DNA of 61,499 nt, from NCBI GenBank assembly GCA_905480225.1, contig CAJQPO010000061.1, forward strand, positions 1 through 61,499, given 5' to 3'. The translations under genes were made by a program, and so were the position numbers. Below, piece after piece: positions 47,824 to 56,786 of the stretch. The DNA comes from an uncultured Flavobacteriales bacterium. GTDB lineage: Bacteria > Bacteroidota > Bacteroidia > Flavobacteriales_D > Parvicellaceae. The notes below the pieces were generated by a model. The model was not told the origin of the DNA. It ran no database searches and was given only the letters and a program-made list of their open reading frames with translations. Numbering within the stretch: position 1 is the stretch's first letter; each line of letters starts with the position of its first letter.

Positions 47824-49550
47824 TGGCGTGGAAAGACATCATACAAACGATTATCATTATTTCGATAATTGCTGTCTTAAACCTAATCGGGTTTCTACAA
47901 TATGCACGAATTGATCTTACCGACGAAGGTAAGCACTCTCTCACACCAGGTTTTACGGAACTGCTTCAAAACGACATTGACCATAACATTTATGTAACGG
48001 TTTACCTGTCTGGTGACGATTTTCCCGCACATATTGAGAATTTACGTCGAAACGTTCAAGACAAGCTGGCTGCGTTCAATAGAATTTCTGAAGGTATGGT
48101 TAAATTCGAATTCATCGATCCTGATGAAGACGAAGAGCTCGCACCAGAATTATTTAAGCAATTAGAAGCTGCTGGTTTGTCTGCAAAAAAAGTCAGGGAG
48201 CAAAACGAAGGTTCCGTCAGTGAGATCTATTTCTGGCCAGGTGCAACTATCGAATATGGAACAGACAAATCTACAGCTGTGCAATTTATTTCTGGAGGAA
48301 TTCAGCTCGTCGACAAATTCACACTGAATATGGCCAGTGATCAGCTCGAATACAAGTTTTTGCAAGCCTTTCGAAAGTTAACTCGAAAAAGTTATCCTCA
48401 CGTTGGGTTTCTAGAAGGACACGGCGAACTACCTCCTGAGAATACCATTTCTATTCGAGGACACCTAAAAGAATCATACAACGTTGATCAAGTAAACCTG
48501 CGGGATTCGAATAACAACGAAATGGTGAACGCCTTATCGGATTACCAAAGTGTCATCATCGCTCAACCCAAATCAGCATTCTCAGATAAAGAAAAATTCA
48601 TTCTAGACCAATTCGTAATGAACGGGGGGAAAGTTGCTTGGCTCATTGATCCTCTCAACATGAATGAAGACAGTCTATTCCGAACCGGACAAACCATAGC
48701 ACTGCCCTACAAATTAAATATCAGTGACCTTCTTTTCAGCTATGGAGCTCGAATAAATAATGAAATGATTATTTCTGAAAAATGTGCGCCAATCTATGAT
48801 TTTCGAAACAATCAACCAGCAGACTGGAATTTTTATGTTCTAGCGCGAAATAGCAATCGAGATCCCGTAGCATCCAATTTAAATCCTGTTAAATTGAAAT
48901 ACGCAAGCCCAGTTGATCCTGTAGGTGACACAGCTATCATCAAACGTATTTTACTGGAATCTGCACCTAATTCAAAAGTTTTTAAAAACCCTGCTCGTGT
49001 TTCTTTAGCTTATCTAGACCCTGCTTATAAACCCAACTATGTGGGAGAGTCTGTATCTGAACGGCCGACTGCAATATTGTTAGAGGGATCTTTTAAAAGT
49101 TTTTACCGCAATTCGCTTGACTCGACATACAAAAATAATCCAGACGTCAATTTTAATGAATCAAGCGATTTTAACAAAATGCTAGTGATAGGAGATGGAG
49201 ACATTATAAAAAATGTTGTCCGAAGAAATGCTGGAGTGAATTCAGAATTAAATCCAGATACAGATGTGTTAAGCCCTGATATCGAATTTGTAACTATGGG
49301 ACAGCCTTATCCCGCTTATGGTAATACTGATTTTTTCAAAAATGCTTTTGATGACCTCATGGAACAAGACAACTTAATCGCTTTACGAGGAAGAGAATTC
49401 AAACAACGTCCGTTAAACGATCAATTCATTTTCGATAAAGGGACAAAATCTACCATTAAATTCTTAAACGTAGCCCTTCCTATAATACTCCTTTTACTAT
49501 TCGGAGGATTACAATACCTTATACGCAGAAGAAAATTTGCCAAAAAATGA
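47823..49550 (+). CDS. gldG: Gliding-associated protein GldG
   Basis: The protein has about 575 residues, an N-terminal membrane helix, a large periplasmic part (DLTDEGKHSLTPGFTELL, then VTVYLSGDDFPAHIENLRRNVQDKLAAF, and VIIAQPKSAFSDKEKFILDQFVMNGGKV), and a C-terminal membrane helix followed by RRRKF. This is the GldG architecture of ABC-type auxiliary transport proteins. The ATG in TAATG at the gldF stop is preferred over an ATG two codons earlier. It overlaps the following DUF4340 gene by 4 bases. Confidence 0.88.
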   Translation: MAWKDIIQTIIIISIIAVLNLIGFLQYARIDLTDEGKHSLTPGFTELLQNDIDHNIYVTVYLSGDDFPAHIENLRRNVQDKLAAFNRISEGMVKFEFIDPDEDEELAPELFKQLEAAGLSAKKVREQNEGSVSEIYFWPGATIEYGTDKSTAVQFISGGIQLVDKFTLNMASDQLEYKFLQAFRKLTRKSYPHVGFLEGHGELPPENTISIRGHLKESYNVDQVNLRDSNNNEMVNALSDYQSVIIAQPKSAFSDKEKFILDQFVMNGGKVAWLIDPLNMNEDSLFRTGQTIALPYKLNISDLLFSYGARINNEMIISEKCAPIYDFRNNQPADWNFYVLARNSNRDPVASNLNPVKLKYASPVDPVGDTAIIKRILLESAPNSKVFKNPARVSLAYLDPAYKPNYVGESVSERPTAILLEGSFKSFYRNSLDSTYKNNPDVNFNESSDFNKMLVIGDGDIIKNVVRRNAGVNSELNPDTDVLSPDIEFVTMGQPYPAYGNTDFFKNAFDDLMEQDNLIALRGREFKQRPLNDQFIFDKGTKSTIKFLNVALPIILLLLFGGLQYLIRRRKFAKK

Positions 49551-50584
49551 AAAAGCCATCATTTCTACTACTCACTTTAATCGCGGTGATTGCTGTACTT
49601 TATTTTATTTTTCCAGATAATTCAAATCCTAAAACTACCAGTGAACACACAGATTTTGCGATTAAAGACACAAGCAATATCGATCAAATTAGAATAACGG
49701 AAGCAAATGGCGGAACCATGCTGGTTCAACGCAGAAACCAAAGCAAAAAATGGAAACTTAACGGTGGGCAATTTGATGCAAGAGGAGACGCTATTTCTTT
49801 AATTTTAGAGACCGTTTACCGCATTAAAGTAAAACAAGAAGTTGACCAGAAAGCCCAAAAAAACATCATAACACAAATTGCGGGTAGCCACAAAAAAGTA
49901 GAATTTTTTAAAGACGATGAAATCGATCCCTTCAAAACCTATTATATCGGAAATTCAACACCCGACAAACTCGGCACATTTATGGTGTTGGTTAAAAACG
50001 AAAATGGAAAAGTAAGTAGATCTATTCCATGCATCATGTATAAACCTGGAATGTACGGTCACTTAGAAAGTCGTTTTTTTTCAGACCTAAACGAGTGGAG
50101 AAGTACTGCCGTGTTTCGATATGAAAGAGGTGATATTTCAAAAATTCATCTTCAATTTTATGAAGACCCCCAAAGCTCTCACATCATTGAAATTAGCCAA
50201 TCCGGAGATCTTCAACTTTTCAATAACCAAGGAAAAGCCATCAATAATTTCAATAAAACGGCAGCACAGCGCTATGTCACATTGTTAATGAACCTTAATT
50301 ACGAAGGATTCAATAAAGAATTGGACATGCAAGCTTCTGATTCAGTTTTGACCTCTACCCCATTATACAGTCTAACCGTAACCAATTCAGATGGTGTCGA
50401 TAAGAAGGTAATCATACATAAAAAATTGGCGCCAACTGGCTTAACGGATTACAAGGGAGATGAAATAAAATGGGATAAGGATCGATGCTGGGGAAATATA
50501 GAAGGCTCTTCAGAACTAATGAAAATTCAGTTTTTCAGCTGGGGACCTGTTTTTAAGCCATTATCCTTTTTCACAGAAAATTAG
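49547..50584 (+). CDS. DUF4340-family protein
   Basis: This 345-residue protein has an N-terminal signal anchor and a beta-rich extracytoplasmic domain (FAIKDTSNIDQIRITEANGGTM, then QRRNQSKKWKLNGGQFDARGDAISLILETV), matching DUF4340, which commonly follows gldG-like genes. The 4-base ATGA overlap with gldG indicates translational coupling, so it is probably a third envelope component of the GldFG machinery. Its biochemical role is unknown. Confidence 0.75.
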   Translation: MKKPSFLLLTLIAVIAVLYFIFPDNSNPKTTSEHTDFAIKDTSNIDQIRITEANGGTMLVQRRNQSKKWKLNGGQFDARGDAISLILETVYRIKVKQEVDQKAQKNIITQIAGSHKKVEFFKDDEIDPFKTYYIGNSTPDKLGTFMVLVKNENGKVSRSIPCIMYKPGMYGHLESRFFSDLNEWRSTAVFRYERGDISKIHLQFYEDPQSSHIIEISQSGDLQLFNNQGKAINNFNKTAAQRYVTLLMNLNYEGFNKELDMQASDSVLTSTPLYSLTVTNSDGVDKKVIIHKKLAPTGLTDYKGDEIKWDKDRCWGNIEGSSELMKIQFFSWGPVFKPLSFFTEN

Positions 50585-50644
50585 TTGTTAATAAGAAGGT
50601 TAATTCTGTTGATAATTACCGAAGGTTAGGCACTTAAATACGGT

Positions 50645-50652
50645 TATATTTG
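50645..50652 (+). promoter_or_regulatory. -7 box TATATTTG
   Basis: This perfect TAnnTTTG box lies 28 bases ahead of the dnaN ATG, giving dnaN its own start of transcription after the gldFG unit. Confidence 0.55.
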
Positions 50653-50680
50653 TTGACTACTCAAGATAAATTAATAGTCA

Positions 50681-51799
50681 ATGAAATTCGTTACCAATAG
50701 CTATAAGCTACTCAAGCAATTACAAGGAATAGGAGGAGTGCTAAACTCTAGTAATACACTGCCTATTTTAGATAATTTTTTATTCGAGATAAAAGACAAT
50801 GCATTAACCGTTTCAGCATCAGATTTAGAGACTACCATGACTACTACACTTGAGGTTCAAGCAAAAGAAACCGGTAGTATTTGTGTCCCTGCAAGAATGT
50901 TAATGGATATCCTGAAGGCATTTCCTGATCAGCCATTGACATTTGATATAGATTCAAAAACATATGGCATTGAGATATCTTCGGACAATGGAAAATATAG
51001 ACTAAGCGGACAAAATGGAGAAGAATTCCCAAAAGTGCCGCCACTGGAGTCACCGTCGAAAGTAGAAATGCCAGCAAGCGTGCTCGCAAAAGCCATTAAT
51101 AAGACGATTTTTGCTGCTGGAAATGATGACCTAAGACCTGTTATGAGTGGCGTGTTCTTTAGTCTTGAAAGCGATGGAATTACTTTTGTTGCTACGGATG
51201 CGCATAAATTAGTTAGATACAAAAGAAATGATGTAGTAGCTGATAAGGGAGCTGAATTCATCGTTCCTAAGAAACCATTGAATCTGCTTAAAGGCTTAAT
51301 GTCTTCTTCTGACGGATCGGTATCCTTAGAATACAATGAAAATAACGCATATTTCGCCTTTGACAGTGTAACCTTAATCTGTAGACTTATTGATGGTAAG
51401 TATCCAAATTACGAAGCAGTTATCCCGAATGAAAACCCTAATAAATTAACCATTGACAGAAATGAATTGGAGAGCTCTATTAAGCGAGTTTCCATTTTCG
51501 CGAATAAAACAACAAACCAAGTCAGACTAAAAATGACTGGAAGCGACTTGTTAATATCAGCAGAAGATTTAGATTTTTCGAATGCGGCAAACGAAAGATT
51601 AACTTGTAATTACCAAGGTGAAGACATGGAAATCGGATTTAATTCAAGATTTCTAGTCGAAATGGTTTCTAACATGGATTCCGATGAAACCATCATTCAG
51701 ATGAGTGCCCCAAATCGGGCTGGAATCATTGTGCCGGGGGGAGACCAAGATGAAAATGAAGACATATTGATGCTAGTAATGCCCGTTATGCTGAATTAG
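50681..51799 (+). CDS. dnaN: DNA polymerase III beta subunit (sliding clamp)
   Basis: This full-length 372-residue protein forms the three-domain beta clamp. ALTVSASDLETTMTT, VEMPASVLAKAINKTIFAAGNDDLRPVMSGV, IDGKYPNYEAVIP and the C-terminal VMPVMLN, which forms part of the peptide-binding groove, are all in place. The clamp ring encircles DNA and tethers polymerase and other partners. It is not next to dnaA here, which is common in Bacteroidota. The 239 bases after it hold a 7-bp inverted repeat (ATACATG/CATGTAT, 51911-51931) without a T-run. Confidence 0.95.
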   Translation: MKFVTNSYKLLKQLQGIGGVLNSSNTLPILDNFLFEIKDNALTVSASDLETTMTTTLEVQAKETGSICVPARMLMDILKAFPDQPLTFDIDSKTYGIEISSDNGKYRLSGQNGEEFPKVPPLESPSKVEMPASVLAKAINKTIFAAGNDDLRPVMSGVFFSLESDGITFVATDAHKLVRYKRNDVVADKGAEFIVPKKPLNLLKGLMSSSDGSVSLEYNENNAYFAFDSVTLICRLIDGKYPNYEAVIPNENPNKLTIDRNELESSIKRVSIFANKTTNQVRLKMTGSDLLISAEDLDFSNAANERLTCNYQGEDMEIGFNSRFLVEMVSNMDSDETIIQMSAPNRAGIIVPGGDQDENEDILMLVMPVMLN

Positions 51800-52038
51800 A
51801 AGACGCATTTGTCTTGCCACCCTGCTAACGCCAAATTACTACCTAACACCTTGCTAAACAGTGAATTATACTGTTCGCGACACGTAGCATCTTCTTATTA
51901 TTAATAGTAGATACATGCAAAAAACATGTATTTAGGGCAGTTATCGGAGTAATTTGTTCACTCATCGAACAATGCCTTTTCTGACAAACTATAGGAACTA
52001 GGCATCCGTATATACCTGTCAACCACGACCGCATTCCT

Positions 52039-53607
52039 ATGTGCGCAAAAAAACATATCAAAAATAAGTTCATTGCTTCTGTAAGGAAAGATGGCATAGT
52101 ATCCATTAGTATAAAGGATGCCAATACAACCATTGACCTGACAGACTTTAGCGAACTGTATGTGTTTTTATCCAATTTGGAAAAGAACATAGGCCTTTTA
52201 ATACTATTGGACATATCTAATAATCCAGAACTCAACAAACAATCTAGGAGGTTTATCTACTCGAGTGAAATGGTTAAAGCAACAAAAGCACTAGCGGTGT
52301 TTTCAGCTAACCCCATGACTAATTTACTTGGAAATTTTCTCACCTCACAATCCAATGGGCTATACCCCATGAGAAACTTCTCCAATGAAAATCAAGCATC
52401 ACAATGGTTATTAGAATATAAAAAGCTTCCCGATGACAGGCTCAATGCAATCGTTGAAATGCTGAACGACTTGTCGGAGCTAAAATTTCGACACAAAATT
52501 AATTTGTCGGAAAATAATGACATCATAGATGTAGTAAGCTTTGGATTAAACATGCTTAGCGAGGAATTTGAATTTGTTCTTAATGAAAAATCAAAACTTC
52601 AACTTGAAAATCTAAGCTTAAAGGAGTCCGTAGGTTCTAACAATATTCACAGCCATCACTTAAACCAATTCGCTAGAATTTTAATCGCAAATTCTGAGGA
52701 GATTATTGAAAGTGTAAATACAGATAAATGTGCACTTTCTAATTACAACAAAGAAGAACTAATTGGAAAAGGTCTATTTGATAATGCAGCAGAAAATGCA
52801 CAAAAATTAGATCTAATTAGAAAAACCCTGAAGAAAGGTGAACCGTGGAGAGGAGATCAACAACAAAAGGCGAAAGACGGAACATACTTCTGGGTTGACA
52901 ACAACATAATTCCAATTAACGATGATAAATTTCTAATTATTCAATTAGACATTACCACTCGAAAAGAGGCAGAAAAAAAATTATTATTTCAGATTGCCAC
53001 TGCTCAAAGTTACCAAAAAGAAAGATTAGGAAGTGCGATCACCAAAGAAATCACTACCACCCTATCCGGACTTCAATACCTACTTAAATCATTAGACGAT
53101 AAGATTAAAATTCTCAGCGACAAGGAAATGCAAATGTTAATTACATCTGTACGCAAAAATTTTGAACACATTATCGGAAATTCCAAAAAATTATCTTCAG
53201 AACTTAATACACCGCAATTATGTGACAAAGGCATTATCTCTTCAGTTGAAGGATACGTTCAGGAGATATTAGTAGACTTACCCCACAAAATTAGCTTCAA
53301 ACACCATGTGATTGCTAACCACCAGCTATCTCATGAATTTGAAACGCTCCTTTATATGCTTACTGTGACCATCTGTAATTATGTCATAAAGAATAGTGAC
53401 GAGAACACAATAAAAATTCAACTTGATATTGCTAATCATGTAGAGATTAAAATATCTACAACAGCTGGAACAACAAATGTAATGGAAGCATTAAATAGCG
53501 CTGAAACTGAAATACTCAACCAACTTATTTCCTATTACAATGGGAACATCATTCAAGAAAAAGCTAAAACTGGCATTACCTTCCTGTTCCCTTCATCCAA
53601 AGTCTAA
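52039..53607 (+). CDS. STAS-like/PAS protein with degenerate histidine-kinase module
   Basis: The protein has 522 residues. Residues 1-125 form a STAS-like alpha/beta domain (DFSELYVFLSNLEKN, LLILLDISNN). A PAS domain follows at about 210-315 (SNYNKEELIGKGLFD, GTYFWVDNNIIPI). The last 200 residues have the shape of a HisKA_3 dimerisation helix plus HATPase, but the segment near 327 reads ERLGSAITKEITTTL where kinases have ER..IA.ELHD.L, so a Thr stands in place of the phospho-His. The ATPase part lacks the N-box asparagine and the DxGxG loop. It is probably a sensor or scaffold and not an active kinase. Confidence 0.7.
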   Translation: MCAKKHIKNKFIASVRKDGIVSISIKDANTTIDLTDFSELYVFLSNLEKNIGLLILLDISNNPELNKQSRRFIYSSEMVKATKALAVFSANPMTNLLGNFLTSQSNGLYPMRNFSNENQASQWLLEYKKLPDDRLNAIVEMLNDLSELKFRHKINLSENNDIIDVVSFGLNMLSEEFEFVLNEKSKLQLENLSLKESVGSNNIHSHHLNQFARILIANSEEIIESVNTDKCALSNYNKEELIGKGLFDNAAENAQKLDLIRKTLKKGEPWRGDQQQKAKDGTYFWVDNNIIPINDDKFLIIQLDITTRKEAEKKLLFQIATAQSYQKERLGSAITKEITTTLSGLQYLLKSLDDKIKILSDKEMQMLITSVRKNFEHIIGNSKKLSSELNTPQLCDKGIISSVEGYVQEILVDLPHKISFKHHVIANHQLSHEFETLLYMLTVTICNYVIKNSDENTIKIQLDIANHVEIKISTTAGTTNVMEALNSAETEILNQLISYYNGNIIQEKAKTGITFLFPSSKV

Positions 53608-54024
53608 AAATATCATTGCAACGAAGTAAATATGGCATCTGTACCTATCTAACTTGGCGAACGTTAATTTTATTTGGGACTTGTGCCATTTAATTTTTTA
53701 TATTACCATGGATAAATTAGAAGTGTTGCATTTGTTCAGATTAAATCTCTGTTTAACGCACCATTCGAAACAAAAATAGTTTTAACAACATGCTCTTAGC
53801 GTCACGCAAACTTGTACTAGGTCAGGCTGAAATTGTGCTACCTAATTATGTTTTTTGTTTAAGACCTTCTAGCATTAAGAATTGCGCTTTTATTACTCGG
53901 ATTCGGTTAATCAATTTAGAAAGATATCAAGAGTCAAATATACACGGTCACACTACCCGTATCCTTTCAATTTTGTTCATTAAACTAAATCCGGTAATCA
54001 TTAGACATAATAACTCCAATTGTT
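53608..54024. other. Gene-free region, no feature recognised
   Basis: This 417-base AT-rich stretch holds only short frames without homology-like character, including an 81-codon frame starting at 53790 and a 23-codon frame from the ATG near 53709. I see no terminator hairpin, repeat or RNA gene. Confidence 0.4.
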
Positions 54025-54552
54025 GTGAATTTTGACATTGATAAATCAATAGAAATTCTTGAAAGAACTCCTTTAGCAATAGAATCTCTTTTAGAGGGCC
54101 TTAATAAAGACTGGATATATTCAATTGAAGAAGACGAAAAATGGAGTGTTCACAAAGTCGTTAGCCATCTAATTTATGGTGAGCGCACCACCTGGACACC
54201 TCGATTAGAAATGATAATGTCTAACTTTCCTACCAAAGAATTTGAGCCCACAGATGATGTAGAAGAACATTTTGATAAAATGAGTGAAAAATCAATGCGT
54301 GAATTAATCTTTCAGCTCAAATATCTTAGAGAGATAAACGTAGATATTGTTCAGGCATACAACATAAAAGAAAAAGATCTCGATTCATCAGCAACTCACC
54401 CCGAATTAGGCACTGTCACATTGAAAGAACTTCTATCCACTTGGGTGGTTCACGACCTTGCGCATCTCGCTCAAATTTCTCGAATTATGGCCAAAAAGTA
54501 TGCGAAAGAAGTTGGCCCTTGGGAGAACCAATTAGGCATCCTCAAATTATAA
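54025..54552 (+). CDS. DinB-like four-helix protein
   Basis: This 175-residue protein of the DinB/YfiT superfamily has KWSVHKVVSHLIYGERTTW with the first metal-ligand His, and WVVHDLAHLAQISRIMAKKY with the HxxxH pair near the C-terminus, so the three-histidine metal site seems complete. Members are thiol-dependent metal enzymes or of unknown role; in bacteria that make bacillithiol some act as bacillithiol S-transferases, which is notable with bshC in the same window, though that link is inference. The start is GTG; no ATG lies near. Confidence 0.8.
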   Translation: MNFDIDKSIEILERTPLAIESLLEGLNKDWIYSIEEDEKWSVHKVVSHLIYGERTTWTPRLEMIMSNFPTKEFEPTDDVEEHFDKMSEKSMRELIFQLKYLREINVDIVQAYNIKEKDLDSSATHPELGTVTLKELLSTWVVHDLAHLAQISRIMAKKYAKEVGPWENQLGILKL

Positions 54553-54799
54553 TTCTACCGTTTCTACTTGTACTTAACCATTCATTTACTACGTATATAT
54601 CTTATATGTAAAAACAAATTACACAGTAAACTATTGTCGCGATTTATTTATTGACAAGTATCTATATTTCAATTTGTTAAACATCCATGATGTGCAATAA
54701 AATTAAATTTAGAAATGTAATTTTTAAGCCAAAATAACGTATTAAAAATTGAGTTAGAAATGAAATTTTACAAAATTTGAAGTCGTAAAAATTCATGTC

Positions 54800-55285
54800 G
54801 TGATTCTAAAGAAAAGTAAAAAAACAAAACACCTAATATATGCCATTGCACTACTATATTTTTGTAATCCAATTCTGGCCCAAGTCCAAATGTATCCAGC
54901 AATCAAAAGGTCAGCTTCCAATAATATTATCACTACCAAATTCAACTACCCATTAGACTTCGATAAACAAATTAATAATATCCTTGTCTCTAATAATTTT
55001 GAACGATGTAACGTAAAAAAGCACCGGGCGAAAATTCCCCGTTTTCAGCAATTTAGTTGTTACCTCTATCCTAATCCATGCCAAGGAAGTTTATGCATTG
55101 AATTTGAAAGGCTAAGTCCTTCTTTAATTATAAAAGTAACCAATACTGCAGGCAGTACGATTTGCACAATTAAAAAACCGGATTACATCAACATGGTACA
55201 CTTAACTCGGGAACTGAGCAGCAAATACATCGTATCTATCGCTGACGAAAATCATGAAATAATAAAAAAAATCACAATGAACTAA
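54800..55285 (+). CDS. Very small T9SS type A cargo protein
   Basis: The 161-residue protein has a signal peptide (ending NPILAQ), about 57 residues of basic, unrecognised sequence, and a type A sorting domain starting SCYLYPNPCQGSLCIEF and continuing IKVTNTAGSTICTI, then LSSKYIVSIADENHEIIKKI. The export tail therefore makes up about half of the protein. The start is GTG. Whether the short middle part has a function is unclear; it could be a shrunken cargo. An AT-rich 247-base gap precedes it. Confidence 0.6.
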   Translation: MILKKSKKTKHLIYAIALLYFCNPILAQVQMYPAIKRSASNNIITTKFNYPLDFDKQINNILVSNNFERCNVKKHRAKIPRFQQFSCYLYPNPCQGSLCIEFERLSPSLIIKVTNTAGSTICTIKKPDYINMVHLTRELSSKYIVSIADENHEIIKKITMN

Positions 55286-55700
55286 AAGCAATAGTCATGA
55301 AATGATCTTACTCAAGTACAAGTTGAGAAAAGGAACATGCATCACAATTAAAAAATTTAACAACGTAGACTCCTTTTTTACATGAAGTAAGGTCAACAAC
55401 AAATGAGCTTTCATTAAGTACAGTTTTTGTATACACTAATCGACACGCATTTTTTAAAAGGTCGTTGCTTCTTAAAATTCACAGTTTTGAAAAGATATTA
55501 CAAATCAGAGCCAGCTAGAAAACTGAAAAAAACACGCATACATCACACAAAATCAATTACTTTTACAGGTAGTAAATGACAACAAAAGATGTTCATTCTT
55601 AGATTAATTAAACCTAACAAAGCACATTACTACCGCTCAGCACATTGATAACACATCTCTGCTGTATTTAATGTATTTTCTTAATAGAAATTCGTAGAAT
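55286..55700. other. Gene-free region with decayed coding remnant
   Basis: This 415-base region separates the small T9SS cargo and the SPFH unit. Its left half contains, on the minus strand, a broken T9SS sorting tail (separate entry). The right half shows no recognisable feature. Confidence 0.5.
55295..55478 (-). pseudogene. Remnant of a T9SS type A sorting tail
   Basis: Read on the minus strand this open stretch of about 60 codons has no start codon and follows a stop. Its translation includes CRLVYTKTVLNESSFVVDL followed by TSCKKGVYVVKF, the typical last two strands of a type A sorting domain ('G-x-L-V-y ... dLs.l.kGvYivk'). The rest of the parent gene is gone. The resemblance is by eye and the fragment is short. 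Confidence 0.4.
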
Positions 55701-55889
55701 ATGGAACAAAAAAATGTAAAGCAATTATTCAAAACTATAATGGGCGGTTTAATTATTGCCTTTGTTTTACTCCTCACAATTAAATTCATTAAAGTACTTC
55801 CACCTCTAATTAAAATTTTAGCTTTGGCGGTTAATGCTGGAATCATTTATTTAACGTATTCCTACTTGTTTAAAAACACAAAAAAATAA
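55701..55889 (+). CDS. Small two-helix membrane protein
   Basis: The protein has 62 residues with two hydrophobic helices (about 13-28 and 33-56) joined by a tight KVLPPLIK turn, and a basic C-terminus. It ends 4 bases before the SPFH gene, so the two are probably co-transcribed and may act in one membrane complex. No family is recognised. Confidence 0.6.
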   Translation: MEQKNVKQLFKTIMGGLIIAFVLLLTIKFIKVLPPLIKILALAVNAGIIYLTYSYLFKNTKK

Positions 55890-55893
55890 AAAA

Positions 55894-56730
55894 ATGGAAA
55901 ATAAAAAGACAATCCAATTAGGGATTATCGCAGTCATAGGACTGATCGGTGTAGTTATGTTTTTTATGTCCTGGCAAGATGTAGAACCAGGAGAAGAGGG
56001 CTTTATCTACCGACCTTTCGGAGGCGGTATCGATAAAGAAGAGATGCCTTATCCAGAGGGTACCATATTCATTGCGCCTTGGAACGAATTGATTACCTAC
56101 AACATTCTTCAGGAATCGAAAAATTATAAATCAACTGTAATGGACAAGAATGGAACGGACATTACCGTTAATATTGCAGTCAATTATGCAGTAAAACAAT
56201 TCAAAAGTGCTTCTTTGCATTTGAAGTTCGGTAAAGGGTATATCTCTTTTATAGACGATAAAGCACAAGGTGCTATCAAGGATGTAATTGGACGTTATAC
56301 GTATGAAGAAGTGTATAGTACAAAAAGAGAGTCTTTGGAAGGAGAAATTGAATCAATACTAATGGAAGACTTTGATGTTAATTTTCTAAAGCTTCATTAT
56401 GTTGAAATAGCTGATGTTGACTTACCTGCTAATATTGCTCAAGAAATTGTAAACAAAGAGACGCAGAAACAAAAAAACTTAACGGCAAAGGAAAAACAAA
56501 AAGAAGAAGAATATTTAGCGAATGCTAGAATTGAAAAATCTAGAGGTGACTCTTCTTTGGTCATTTCTGCCCGGTACAAGGCCGAAGCCATTCAACTTGA
56601 AGCAGAACAAATCAGCAAAAATCCCCAATACATTGAATTAAAGAAGTGGGAAAGCTGGGATGGACAAGGTTCTCCATATGGAGCTGGCAATGTGTTTGGA
56701 AATAATGCAGTTAGCATATTGAAACAGTAA
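55894..56730 (+). CDS. SPFH/prohibitin-domain membrane protein
   Basis: This 278-residue protein has an N-terminal membrane anchor, then an SPFH domain starting VEPGEEGFIYRPFGGGID with the prohibitin-like QESKNYKSTVMDKNGTDITV and DVIGRYTYEEVYSTKRE, and a charged coiled coil (about 185-235) for ring assembly. Prohibitin-like proteins form large membrane rings that guard proteases or lipid domains. It pairs with the 62-residue membrane protein upstream and is followed by a strong bidirectional terminator. Confidence 0.85.
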   Translation: MENKKTIQLGIIAVIGLIGVVMFFMSWQDVEPGEEGFIYRPFGGGIDKEEMPYPEGTIFIAPWNELITYNILQESKNYKSTVMDKNGTDITVNIAVNYAVKQFKSASLHLKFGKGYISFIDDKAQGAIKDVIGRYTYEEVYSTKRESLEGEIESILMEDFDVNFLKLHYVEIADVDLPANIAQEIVNKETQKQKNLTAKEKQKEEEYLANARIEKSRGDSSLVISARYKAEAIQLEAEQISKNPQYIELKKWESWDGQGSPYGAGNVFGNNAVSILKQ

Positions 56731-56750
56731 GCACAATCATTACCAAATTT

Positions 56751-56786
56751 AAAGGCCACAATTCATGAATTGTGGCCTTTTTTATT
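56751..56786 (+). terminator. Perfect 30-base palindrome, bidirectional terminator
   Basis: AAAGGCCACAATTCA and its exact reverse complement form a 15-bp arm palindrome at 56751-56780 followed by TTTATT. It has T- and A-runs on both sides and lies between the convergent SPFH and rhomboid genes, so it can end transcripts from either direction. Confidence 0.85.

Noticed and set aside
51911-51931. ATACATG/CATGTAT inverted repeat after dnaN as a terminator
   Set aside because: Stem is AT-rich and not followed by a T-run; at best a weak structure or protein site.
53790-54035. 81-codon open frame on the plus strand between the STAS/PAS gene and the DinB-like gene
   Set aside because: The composition is irregular, with no signal or domain pattern and no promoter or ribosome-binding hint; it overlaps the GTG start of the DinB-like gene in another frame.
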